Shown: piece by piece, positions 36,565 through 44,894 of the stretch
Layout: every line of letters starts with the position of its first letter
Numbering within the stretch: position 1 is the first letter of the stretch
From: Vogesella sp. XCS3
GTDB taxonomy: Bacteria > Pseudomonadota > Gammaproteobacteria > Burkholderiales > Chromobacteriaceae
Direction: 5' to 3'
NCBI RefSeq assembly: GCF_020616155.1
Contig: NZ_CP085530.1
Location: forward strand, 557,501 to 621,500
DNA: 64,000 nt
Position numbers and translations under genes: made by a program
The notes under the pieces: generated by a model
The model's database searches: none
Seen by the model: only the letters and a program-made list of their open reading frames with translations
What the model was told of the DNA's origin: nothing

Positions 36565-37968
36565 TCAACTGTCCGCTTTAGCCGTGGCCAAGGTGTCGCC
36601 AGCCCCTGGCGGCAGGCGGCGAAACTGTAGTGTGGAGAGCATGGCCAGCGCGCCCATGATGGCAAACGACCACGAAAAATCGCTCAGCTGCAGCGTAGCG
36701 TGCCCCTGTAGCGCCGACACACCCTGCAGCGCAAAAGCCGCCAGCGTTACCCCCATGCCGGAAGCCAGCTGTTGGCCCACGCTGGACAGCGTAGAGGCGT
36801 GGCTCATGTCCTGCTGGCGGATGTCGGCAAACGCCAGCGCGTTCAGGCTGGTGAACTGTAGCGAGCGCAGGCAGCCGCCCAAGAGGAAGGTGGCCAGCAT
36901 CAGCCAGTGCGGGCTGCTGGCGTCAAACAGGCCGTAGGCGGCAAACGACACACCGCACAGCACGCTATTGACGATGACGATGCGGCGAAAGCCAAAGCGC
37001 TGCAGCACACGCGGCATCAGCGTTTTCATGAAAATGGCGCCCACGGCGGTGCTGCAGGTCAATAAACCGGACTCGAACGGCGTCATGCCCAGCCCCAGCT
37101 GTAGCATCAGCGGCAGCAAGAACGGGGTAGAACCCATGCCGGCACGAAACAGGAAGCCGCCCAGCACGCTGGCGTGAAACGTAGGGGTGCGCAGCAGGCT
37201 CAGGCGCAGCAGCGGGTGCGGGTGGTGCCGTTCGTGGCGCGGGTACAGCGCCAGCAATAGCAGCCCGCTAAGCGCCAGGCTGCTGGACCACGCCACCGAC
37301 AGCATGTGTTTGCCTTCGGTTGCCAGCCCCAGCATGGCCAGCGACAGCCCCAGGCCGGTGAGCAGAAAGCCGGTTTTATCCAGTGGCGGGTTGGCCGCAT
37401 CGCGCAGGTTGGCAATGTGCCGCCCGGCCAGCACCAGCCCCAGCGCGGCAATCGGCAGGTTGATCAGGAAAATCCAGCGCCAGTGAAAATAGGTGCTGAT
37501 AAAGCCACCCAGTAGCGGCCCCAGCACCGGCCCCAGCAGCGCCGGTATGGTGACGTAGCTCATGGCGCGTACCAGGTCTTGCTTGGCTGTGCTGCGCAGA
37601 ATCACCAGCCGGCCTACCGGCACCATCATCGCCCCGCCCATACCCTGCACGAAGCGCGCCGCCACAAAGCCCGTCAGGCTGCTGCTGAACGCACAGAGTA
37701 GCGAGCCCAGGGCAAACACCGCGATGGCGGCGCGGAACACGCGGCGGGTGCCGTAGCGGTCTGCCATCCAGCCGCTAATGGGGATGAACACCGCCAGGCT
37801 CACCAGGTAAGACGTTAGCGCCAGCTTCAGCGCAATCGGGTCCACGCCCAGGTCTTGCGCAATGGCCGGCAGCGAGGTGGAGATCACCGTGGCGTCCAGG
37901 TTTTCCATGAACAGCGCGGTGGCGATAATCAGCGGTGTGATCAGGTGGCGTGGCAGGGCAGGCAGCAT
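36565..37968 (-). CDS. DHA2-family multidrug MFS transporter
   Basis: 467 residues with about 14 hydrophobic segments. It carries the DHA2/EmrB motifs MENLDATVISTSLPAIAQDLG, WMADRYGTRRVFRAAI (motif A) and GPVLGPLLGGFISTYFHWRWIFLINLPI (motif C). Drug/H+ antiport across the inner membrane is expected. No HlyD-type membrane-fusion gene adjoins, so it is probably a stand-alone inner-membrane pump. Confidence 0.92.
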   Translation of the reverse strand: MLPALPRHLITPLIIATALFMENLDATVISTSLPAIAQDLGVDPIALKLALTSYLVSLAVFIPISGWMADRYGTRRVFRAAIAVFALGSLLCAFSSSLTGFVAARFVQGMGGAMMVPVGRLVILRSTAKQDLVRAMSYVTIPALLGPVLGPLLGGFISTYFHWRWIFLINLPIAALGLVLAGRHIANLRDAANPPLDKTGFLLTGLGLSLAMLGLATEGKHMLSVAWSSSLALSGLLLLALYPRHERHHPHPLLRLSLLRTPTFHASVLGGFLFRAGMGSTPFLLPLMLQLGLGMTPFESGLLTCSTAVGAIFMKTLMPRVLQRFGFRRIVIVNSVLCGVSFAAYGLFDASSPHWLMLATFLLGGCLRSLQFTSLNALAFADIRQQDMSHASTLSSVGQQLASGMGVTLAAFALQGVSALQGHATLQLSDFSWSFAIMGALAMLSTLQFRRLPPGAGDTLATAKADS

Positions 37969-38085
37969 GGCAGTGGCACAACGCAGAGGCAGGCCGGCAC
38001 TGTAGCAGATCGTGCCCTGCTGTGGCGCCGGCCGGGGCGGAACATTCTGTTTCTGCGGCCAACCCGGCCACGCGCGCTGTCCCGC

Positions 38086-38841
38086 TTACAGCATCATGCC
38101 GCCAGACACCTCGATACGCTGCGCATTCACCCAGCGGCTGCCGTCGGATAGCAAGGCGGCAATGGCGCCGCCGATATCGTCGGCCTCGCCGACGCGGCCC
38201 AGCGCGGTCTGGCTGGCCACAAACCGGTTCAGCTCCGGATTGTCGCGCACGCTGCCGTTGCCAAAATCGGTGGCAATGGCACCGGGCGCTACCGTATTGA
38301 CGGCAATGCCGCGCGCACCCAGCTCTTTGGCCAGGTAGCGCGTCATCACCTCGATGCCGCCCTTCATCATGGCGTAAGCGGCAAAACCGGGCAGGGCAAA
38401 GCGGGCCAGGCCGCTGGACAGGTTGACGATGCGCCCGCCGTCGGCCAGCAGGGGCAGCAGCGCCTGGGTCAGGAAGAACGGGCCTTTCAGATGAATCTGC
38501 ATCAACTGGTCGAACTGTGCTTCGCTGGTGTCGGCAAAGGCAGCATGGATGCCGATGCCGGCATTGTTCACCAGAAAATCAAACTGCGAGCGGCCGAACT
38601 GCTGTGGCAGCACCTCGGCCACGCGGGCGGCAAAGGCGGCAAAGTCCTGGCTACGGCCAACGTCCAGCGGCAGCGCCACGGCCTGTGCGCCGCTGGCGCG
38701 TACCGCCGCTAGCACTTCGTCGGCGGCGGCGCGGTTTTGCTGGTAGGTCAGGATGAGGTCGCAACCCTGGGCGGCCAGTGCCAGGGCGGTGTGTTTACCT
38801 AGGCCACGGCTGCCGCCGGTGATGAGAGCAATCTTGCGCAT
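38086..38841 (-). CDS. Short-chain dehydrogenase/reductase
   Basis: 251 residues of the classical SDR type: cofactor loop TGGSRGLGKHTA near residue 8-19, NNAGIG, active-site serine in VNLSSGLARF, and YAMMKGG for YxxxK. RINLS-type NADP/NAD preference cannot be fixed by eye. Best overall resemblance is to FabG-like 3-oxoacyl reductases. The start at 38841 follows GGAG. It is divergent from a LysR gene with a palindromic site between. Confidence 0.9.
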   Translation of the reverse strand: MRKIALITGGSRGLGKHTALALAAQGCDLILTYQQNRAAADEVLAAVRASGAQAVALPLDVGRSQDFAAFAARVAEVLPQQFGRSQFDFLVNNAGIGIHAAFADTSEAQFDQLMQIHLKGPFFLTQALLPLLADGGRIVNLSSGLARFALPGFAAYAMMKGGIEVMTRYLAKELGARGIAVNTVAPGAIATDFGNGSVRDNPELNRFVASQTALGRVGEADDIGGAIAALLSDGSRWVNAQRIEVSGGMML

Positions 38842-38940
38842 GTGAAGCTCCACGTGTGGTTGGGACAGCGCGGTGCTGTCATGCGTTGCAGTCTATTGTC
38901 ACCATTCATCCAGATAAACGTTGCTTTATCGATTAGACTG

Positions 38941-38955
38941 TCCGTAATTTACGGA
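38941..38955. promoter_or_regulatory. Candidate LysR operator
   Basis: TCCGTAATTTACGGA has perfect 7-bp arms around T, 15 bp before the LysR start and about 100 bp from the divergent SDR gene. Confidence 0.6.
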
Positions 38956-38969
38956 TAGTAGGGGCGGCC

Positions 38970-39890
38970 ATGGAGCAGCTGGATTGCATGCGGGTGTTTT
39001 TACGGGTGGCCGAGCTGGGCAGCTTTGTGCGGGCAGCAGAAAGCCTGGGCCTGCCGCGCACCACGGTGTCGGAGGCCGTACAGCGGCTGGAAGCCAAACT
39101 GGGCACGCGGCTGCTGCAGCGGACCACGCGCCGCGTGCAGCTTACCCAGGATGGTCTGCTGTACAGCGAGCGTTGCCGCGACTTACTGGCCGATTTCGAC
39201 GAGCTGGGCAGCTTGTTCCAGGGTAGTGAGGCCGCGCTGGCCGGCCGGCTGCGGGTGGATATGTCCAGCGGCATTGCCCGCCACATGGTGCTGCCGCAGC
39301 TGCCAGCGTTTCTGGCGGCGCACCCTGGCATTGTGCTGGAGCTATCCAGTACCGACCGGCGGGTGGACTTGGTGCGCGAGGGTTTCGACTGCGTGGTACG
39401 CGTTGGTACCGTGGGGGACGACAGCCTGGTGTGCCGGCCACTGGGTTGCCTGCCGCAGGCCAATTGCGCCAGCCCGGCTTACCTGCAGCAGTATGGTTGG
39501 CCGCAGCAGCTTGCCGATCTGGCCAGCCATAGGCTGGTGCATTACGTAGCGCAGCTGGGCAGCCGTCCGGCGGGCTTCGAATACCGCGATGCCGCTGGCC
39601 AGCGTTGCCTGCAGCCGGTGGTGGGGCAGTTGCACGTGAATAGTGCCGACGCTTACCTGGCGGCCTGCCTGGCCGGCATGGGCATCATCCAGGTGCCGCG
39701 TTCGGCAGTGGCGGGTCTGCTGGCCAACGGCAGCTTGTGCGAGGTGCTGCCGCAGTGGCAGGCGCCACCCATGGCGGTGAACCTGTTGTACCCCACACGC
39801 CGCCATCAGCCGCCACGGGTGCAGCGCTTCATGCAATGGCTGGATGGTGTCATCCGGCCGCAGCTGGTGCCGCTAGACGGCAGTGCCTGA
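38970..39890 (+). CDS. LysR family transcriptional regulator (SDR neighbour)
   Basis: 306 residues: LysR HTH (MEQLDCMRVFLRVAELGSFVRAAESLGLPRTTVSEAVQRLEAKLG) and an effector domain (about 90-295) of the CrgA/DmlR subgroup. It is divergent from the SDR gene, with a shared promoter region containing a 15-bp palindrome, so the SDR gene is the likely target. Confidence 0.92.
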   Translation: MEQLDCMRVFLRVAELGSFVRAAESLGLPRTTVSEAVQRLEAKLGTRLLQRTTRRVQLTQDGLLYSERCRDLLADFDELGSLFQGSEAALAGRLRVDMSSGIARHMVLPQLPAFLAAHPGIVLELSSTDRRVDLVREGFDCVVRVGTVGDDSLVCRPLGCLPQANCASPAYLQQYGWPQQLADLASHRLVHYVAQLGSRPAGFEYRDAAGQRCLQPVVGQLHVNSADAYLAACLAGMGIIQVPRSAVAGLLANGSLCEVLPQWQAPPMAVNLLYPTRRHQPPRVQRFMQWLDGVIRPQLVPLDGSA

Positions 39891-39906
39891 GAGCACGGCA
39901 CACAGC

Positions 39907-39939
39907 AAAACGCCCTGCGGGCATGGGCCGGCAGGGCGT
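39907..39939 (-). terminator. lysA terminator
   Basis: On the minus strand, stem ACGCCCTGC / GCAGGGCGT is followed by TTTGCTG, 22 nt beyond the lysA stop. Confidence 0.8.
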
Positions 39940-39960
39940 GGCTGGGAGGCTTGGCTGCGC

Positions 39961-41199
39961 TTACAGCGCTTCCAGCGCCAGCAGCTCTTCCACCGTCTGG
40001 CGGCGGCGGATCAGGCGGTCGCTGTCGCCGTCTACCAGCACTTCGGCGATCAGCGGGCGGCTGTTGTAGTTGCTGGACATCGACGCGCCGTAGGCGCCGG
40101 TATCGTGGAAGACCAGCAAGTCGCCTACGTTGGCCGCCGGCAGGCTGCGCGGCAGTACCACGCCGCCGTCGCCCTGGGTGAATACGTCGCCTGATTCACA
40201 CAGCGGGCCGGCTACCACGCTGGGTTTTTCCTCACGCAGCACGCCGTCTTGCGGTACCACGGTGATGTGGTGGTAGCTGCCGTACATCGACGGGCGCATC
40301 AGTTCGTTGAAGCCGGCGTCCACCAGCACGAAGTGGTTGCGGCCAACGTCCTTTGTGGCGCGTACTTCGGCCAGCAGGTTGCCCGATTCGGCCACCAGGT
40401 AACGGCCCGGCTCGATTTCCAGCGCCAGCGGGTGGCCCAGCAGCGCGGCGGCCTGGTGACGGGCGGTGTCCCACAGGCCAAAGTAATGCGCGGTATCCAC
40501 GGTGGCGTCGCCGTCGCGGTAGGGGATGGACAGGCCGCCGCCGGCAGAGATGGCGTGCAGGTCGTGGCCGGCGTCTTTCACCAGGCGTACCAGATTCACC
40601 ATGGCACCGCACACTTCTTGCAGGTGGCCGTAATCCACACCGGAGCCGATGTGCATGTGCAGGCCCACCAGCTGCAGGCCGTGCTGGCGGATCACCGCCA
40701 GTGCCGCCGGCAGGTCGCTATGCCAGATGCCGTGCTTGCTGTGCTCGCCGCCGGTGTTGGTCTTGTTGCTGTGGCCGTGGCCAAAGCCGGGGTTGATGCG
40801 CAGCCACACGCGGTGACCGGGGTGGGCGGCGCCCAGCTGGTGCAGCATGTCGATGGAGCCGGCGTTTACCGGAATGTTGTGCTCCACCACCAGCGCCAGC
40901 GTGTCGCGGTCGATCAGGTCGGCGGTAAACACAATGCCGGACGGCTCGCCCTGGGCGTCGTAGCCGGCGGCCAGCGCGCGCAGGATTTCGCCACGCGATA
41001 CCGCGTCTACCTTTACGCCCTGTTCGCGCATCAGGCGCAGGATGTGGGTGTTGCTGCAGGCCTTTTGTGCAAAGCGGATGGTGTCGAAGGCGGCCAGCTC
41101 GGCAATGCGCTGGCGAATGGTGGCGGCGTCGTACGTCCACAGCGGGGTGCCGTAGCGGGCGGCCAGGCCGGCCAGGCGGGAAGTGTCGGGTGTTTGCAT
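39961..41199 (-). CDS. lysA: Diaminopimelate decarboxylase
   Basis: A 412-residue fold-type III PLP enzyme making L-lysine from meso-diaminopimelate. The PLP lysine is K46 in IRFAQKACSNTHIL. LHMHIGSG, SAGGGLSIPY, EIEPGRYLVAESG and PLCESGDVF (catalytic cysteine) are all present. This type (412 residues, FAQKACSN) matches the LysR-controlled lysA lineage rather than the one beside dapF. Divergent from a LysR gene 113 bp away. Confidence 0.96.
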   Translation of the reverse strand: MQTPDTSRLAGLAARYGTPLWTYDAATIRQRIAELAAFDTIRFAQKACSNTHILRLMREQGVKVDAVSRGEILRALAAGYDAQGEPSGIVFTADLIDRDTLALVVEHNIPVNAGSIDMLHQLGAAHPGHRVWLRINPGFGHGHSNKTNTGGEHSKHGIWHSDLPAALAVIRQHGLQLVGLHMHIGSGVDYGHLQEVCGAMVNLVRLVKDAGHDLHAISAGGGLSIPYRDGDATVDTAHYFGLWDTARHQAAALLGHPLALEIEPGRYLVAESGNLLAEVRATKDVGRNHFVLVDAGFNELMRPSMYGSYHHITVVPQDGVLREEKPSVVAGPLCESGDVFTQGDGGVVLPRSLPAANVGDLLVFHDTGAYGASMSSNYNSRPLIAEVLVDGDSDRLIRRRQTVEELLALEAL

Positions 41200-41312
41200 C
41201 GCTTTGTCCTGTTATATGTGCCGTCTTGCGGCGTGTTGCCCTGCATCATGCCCGCTGTGGCGTATTCGGTAAAATGCTATTATTTTCACAATCCATTCAA
41301 TTTTGATATGAG

Positions 41313-42230
41313 GTGAGTGTGGAGATCAGTCACCGCCACATCGAAGTCTTTCGCGCCATCATGCTCAGCGGCAGTGTTACCGGTGCCGCTGCGCTGCTGC
41401 GTACTTCGCAGCCCACCGTCAGCCGCGAGCTGGCACGGCTGGAGCAGCTGCTGGGCTACGCGCTGTTCCAGCGTGACAAGGGGCGCTTGCAAGCCACCGC
41501 CCGTGCGCTGGCGCTGTACGACGAGGTGCAGCGCGCCTACGTCGGCCTGCAGCGGGTAAGCGACGCTGCGGCCAACCTGGCGCGGCTGGACCAGGCGCAG
41601 CTGGCGCTGGTGTGCCTGCCGGCGTTTGCCCATGCGCTGCTGCCGGCAGTGTGCCGCCGTTTGCACGCGGTGGCGGGTCAAGCGCGGGTGGCGATTACGC
41701 CGCAGGAATCGCCGTTGCTGGAAGAGTGGCTCAGCGCGCAGCGCTTCGACCTGGGCCTCACCGAGCACAGCGAGGCGCCGCCCGGCACCCGCTTGCAAGC
41801 GGTGCTGGAGGCCGACGAGCTGTGCGTGCTGCCCGAGGGTCACCCCTTATTGGCGCATAGTGTGCTGACGCCGCAGCATTTTGCCGGCCAGCCCTTTGTC
41901 AGCTTGTCGCCGGACGACCGCTACCGCCGCCTGCTGGACGCGGTGTTCGAGCAGGCCGGCGTCAGCCGCCAGCTGCTGTGGGAAACGCACAGCGCGGTGT
42001 CGGTGTGTGCGCTGGTGCGCGAAGGGCTGGGCGTGGCCATCGTCAACCCGCTTACCGCGCTGGCGATGGCTGGCCACGGTTTGCAGCTGCGCCGCTTTGC
42101 GGTGTCGGTACCGTACCGCGTCAGCCTGGTGCAGCCGCTGTATCGCCCGGCGTCGCCGTTGAGCGCCACGTTTATCGATATGCTGCAGCAGGAGGCGGCC
42201 AACCTGCAGCAAAGCTTGGCCGCGCTGTAG
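41313..42230 (+). CDS. lysR: LysR, putative activator of lysA
   Basis: 305 residues: HTH (RHIEVFRAIMLSGSVTGAAALLRTSQPTVSRELARLEQLLGYALFQRDKGRL) resembling E. coli LysR, then an effector domain. Divergent from lysA, the classical lysR-lysA arrangement, in which DAP is coactivator and lysine antagonist. The start is a GTG: 41313 or 41319, because no ATG fits before the HTH. The 113-bp intergenic region has no strong palindrome I could pick out. Confidence 0.88.
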   Translation: MSVEISHRHIEVFRAIMLSGSVTGAAALLRTSQPTVSRELARLEQLLGYALFQRDKGRLQATARALALYDEVQRAYVGLQRVSDAAANLARLDQAQLALVCLPAFAHALLPAVCRRLHAVAGQARVAITPQESPLLEEWLSAQRFDLGLTEHSEAPPGTRLQAVLEADELCVLPEGHPLLAHSVLTPQHFAGQPFVSLSPDDRYRRLLDAVFEQAGVSRQLLWETHSAVSVCALVREGLGVAIVNPLTALAMAGHGLQLRRFAVSVPYRVSLVQPLYRPASPLSATFIDMLQQEAANLQQSLAAL

Positions 42231-42377
42231 CGGCCAGGTCAGGTTGGCGGGCAAAGTGCCGGTGTTGCTGTGTCCGATCAATCAGGGTTGTGTTGCGTAA
42301 GTTGCTGAATTGCCGTTGTTTATTCGTACAAGGTAAGCTCCGTTTGGGCTGTGGGCAGGCTTTGTCATCCACCTCAT

Positions 42378-42401
42378 GTTGGCCGCACTGTTGCGGCCAA
42401 C
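42378..42401. repeat. Inverted pair of GTTGGCCGCA repeats
   Basis: GTTGGCCGCA (42378-42387) and TGCGGCCAAC (42392-42401) form a perfect 10-bp hairpin with loop CTGT in the 209-bp space between lysR and glycerate kinase. No T tract follows. The orientation (copies facing inward) is opposite to most other intergenic pairs. Confidence 0.85.
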
Positions 42402-42439
42402 CCTTACCATGCGGCGGTATGCCGCCAGCGGGAGACCCC

Positions 42440-43588
42440 ATGCGCAAGATCGTCATTGCCCCCGATTCATTCAAGGAAACCCTCAGCGCCCGTCAGGTAG
42501 CCGACATCATCGCCGCTGCGCTGGCGCCGCATCTGCCGCATACCGAGCTGCATACCGTGCCGGTGGCCGACGGCGGTGAAGGTACGCTGGACGCGCTGTT
42601 GGCCGCCACCGCCGGCCGCTATCACTATCTGGACGTACGCGGCCCGCTGGGCACACCGGTGCAGGCGGCGTGGGGCATGCTGGGCGATGGCGAAACGGCA
42701 GTGGTGGAGATGGCCGCCGCCAGCGGCATTGCGCTGGTGCCGCGTGAACAGCGCGACCCGCTACGCGCCTGCAGCTACGGCACCGGCCAGCTTGTCCGCG
42801 CCGCGCTGGACCACGGCGCGCGGCGGCTGATTCTGGCCATCGGCGGCTCGGCCACTAACGACGGCGGCGCCGGCATGTTGGCCGCACTGGGGGCAAGGCT
42901 GCTGGACGCCTCCGGTGAGCCGCTACCGCCTGGCGGTGCGGCGCTGGTGAAGCTGGCCACGCTGGACCTGGCCGGGCTGGACGCACGGCTGGCGCAGTGC
43001 CGTATCGATATTGCCTGCGACGTGCGCAACCCCTTGCTGGGCGAGCACGGCGCCAGCGCGGTATTCGGCCCGCAAAAGGGCGCCACGCCGGCCATGGTGG
43101 CGCAGCTGGACGCCGCGCTGGCGCATTACGCTGCCGTGCTGCACGCCGCTACTGGCTGCGATGCGGCCAACTTGCCGGGTAGCGGTGCCGCCGGCGGCAT
43201 GGGCGCGGCCGCTCTGGCGGTGCTGGGCGGGCGTATGCAGGCCGGCATCGAACTGGTACTGGACGCGGCAGGGTTGGCCGCCGCCGTGCAGGGCGCCGAC
43301 CTGGTGATTACCGGCGAAGGCCGGCTGGACGGGCAGAGCGCCTTTGGCAAGACACCAGTGGGCGTGGCCACGCTGGCGGCGCGCTACGGCGTCCCCACCA
43401 TTGCCATCGGCGGCAGTCTGGGGGACGGCGTAGAAACGCTGCAGCAGCATCACATCCGTGCCGTGTTTGCCTGCGTGGACCGCATTACCACGCTGGACGC
43501 GGCGCTGGGCAACGCCGCGGCCAACCTGTCACGCGTGGCCGGCAATGTGGGTGCGCTGCTGGCGCTTGGGTCGGGCGTAGTGCGCTAG
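42440..43588 (+). CDS. Glycerate 2-kinase (GarK/GlxK family)
   Basis: A 382-residue glycerate kinase of the GarK/GlxK type, which phosphorylates D-glycerate at the 2-position in glyoxylate and sugar-acid use. Family motifs are KIVIAPDSFKETLSA, PVADGGEGTLDAL, AIGGSATNDGGAGMLAALGA, GPQKGA and TGEGRLDGQSAFGKTPVGVA. The start at 42440 follows GGGAGA. No aldarate or glyoxylate genes adjoin. Confidence 0.95.
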   Translation: MRKIVIAPDSFKETLSARQVADIIAAALAPHLPHTELHTVPVADGGEGTLDALLAATAGRYHYLDVRGPLGTPVQAAWGMLGDGETAVVEMAAASGIALVPREQRDPLRACSYGTGQLVRAALDHGARRLILAIGGSATNDGGAGMLAALGARLLDASGEPLPPGGAALVKLATLDLAGLDARLAQCRIDIACDVRNPLLGEHGASAVFGPQKGATPAMVAQLDAALAHYAAVLHAATGCDAANLPGSGAAGGMGAAALAVLGGRMQAGIELVLDAAGLAAAVQGADLVITGEGRLDGQSAFGKTPVGVATLAARYGVPTIAIGGSLGDGVETLQQHHIRAVFACVDRITTLDAALGNAAANLSRVAGNVGALLALGSGVVR

Positions 43589-43675
43589 GCACGGCTTGCT
43601 GGCCGGTCAGGCAGGTGGGTGTAGGCGGTGCTTGCCGTTCGGGTGGGCATTTGTCATAGTCTGCATATCGAAATA

Positions 43676-44611
43676 ATGCCGGTATTTGATATGTTCCGCC
43701 CACTGCAAAAAGCCGCCATGACGCTATTGGGGCGGCTTAAGTACTTTCGTATGCCGCCGGTGATTGTGTTCGACCCGTCTACCTATCGCGTCAAAGGGGG
43801 CGAGGTGCGCGAGCTGCTGGGGGTGCTGCAGCCGGGTGACATTCTGCTGCGTGCCTACGATGGTTACCTGGACAGCTGGTTTATCCGTAGCAGCTGGCCG
43901 CTAGGTACCGGCCAGCGCCGCAAGGGCCGCTTTACCCACGCCGCGCTCTACGTTGGCCGCCTCGGCCCGCAAGACCGCGAGCGCGCCGCCGCCGACATCA
44001 GCGGCTACGCCTGGGATAAAGACCGGCGCATCCCGCCCGAGCAGCTGCCGCAGCACCGTAAAGCCATGCGCGAGCACTTTTTTGATAAAGCCCTGCCGCC
44101 GCGTAGCGACGGGAGCTTGCCGGATAACGCCATGGTGATCCACGCCATGGCCGAAGGCGTGCAGATGGAAGACATCCTCAGCTTCTGCCGCTGCGACTAC
44201 CTGCAGGTACTACGCCTGCCCGATACCTTCCAGGGTGTGCCGCACACCGATGTCGCACCGGTTTTTGCACTGCAGCAGGGTAGCGCCGAACAGCGCCTCG
44301 CCAGCCAGCTGCTGGCCGACCAGTGCCTGCAACGCGAAGACGCCACCCGGCTGGCCTGTGCCGCTGCACTGGGCAAGCTGGGCGCCGAGTACGACTTTGC
44401 CTGCAACGACGTCAAGGCGTTCCAGAGCTTTAGCTGCGCCGAGCTGGTGTTTTATTGCTATCGCGGCGTAGCGCAGTGGCTGGATATGCGCCCGCGCCTG
44501 CACGGCTTTCTGGGCCTGTGGCCACGCCGCGTAACGGTGACGCCGGACGACTTTACCGACACGCGGCTGGAAACCGTGTGGCAAAGCCGGTCGCTGCACG
44601 GCAAGACTTAG
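43676..44611 (+). CDS. YiiX/YebB-like permuted papain-fold hydrolase
   Basis: About 311 residues. The NlpC/P60-related YiiX pattern is visible: LQPGDILLRAYDGYLDSWFIR, histidine in GRFTHAALYVG, and the likely nucleophilic cysteine in FQSFSCAELVFYCYRGV, in permuted order (His before Cys). Such enzymes cleave peptide or amide bonds in cell walls or lipoproteins; the substrate is unproven. Start uncertain: ATGs at 43628, 43676 and 43691 are possible and none has a clear Shine-Dalgarno. No obvious signal peptide. Confidence 0.75.
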   Translation: MPVFDMFRPLQKAAMTLLGRLKYFRMPPVIVFDPSTYRVKGGEVRELLGVLQPGDILLRAYDGYLDSWFIRSSWPLGTGQRRKGRFTHAALYVGRLGPQDRERAAADISGYAWDKDRRIPPEQLPQHRKAMREHFFDKALPPRSDGSLPDNAMVIHAMAEGVQMEDILSFCRCDYLQVLRLPDTFQGVPHTDVAPVFALQQGSAEQRLASQLLADQCLQREDATRLACAAALGKLGAEYDFACNDVKAFQSFSCAELVFYCYRGVAQWLDMRPRLHGFLGLWPRRVTVTPDDFTDTRLETVWQSRSLHGKT

Positions 44612-44681
44612 GCGATGGCGGCGGGGCGTTGCGTGGGTGAGAAGGCAGGGAGGGTCAAGGCCAGCAGGCCGTTCCCAGCAA

Positions 44682-44764
44682 GTAGGGTGGGCTAAGGCCG
44701 GTAGGCCGTGCCCACCATATTGTCGAGACGAATGGGTGGGTACGCTGCGCTTTGCCCACTCTAC
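44682..44764. repeat. REP/MITE-like element with terminal inverted repeats
   Basis: GTAGGGTGGGC (44682-44692) and GCCCACTCTAC (44754-44764) are 11-bp inverted ends with one mismatch, enclosing 61 bp. Inside, GGTGGGC...GCCCACC (44686-44715) and GGTGGG...CCCACT (44735-44760) form two smaller hairpins. The layout resembles paired REP sequences mobilised by RAYT transposases in proteobacteria. Rest of the space (44612-44894) contains one GTTGGCCGCA copy at 44848 and no gene. Confidence 0.6.
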
Positions 44765-44894
44765 GTGCTGAATGAAATAAAACCCGACGTTCACCGCGTT
44801 TGCAAGGGTGCTGGGCCGCTACAGCGAGGCCGGCAAACAAGGTGGCGTGCGGCCAACATGCCGTGCCCGCCGCGCCGGCAGGGCTGCGGCCGGC

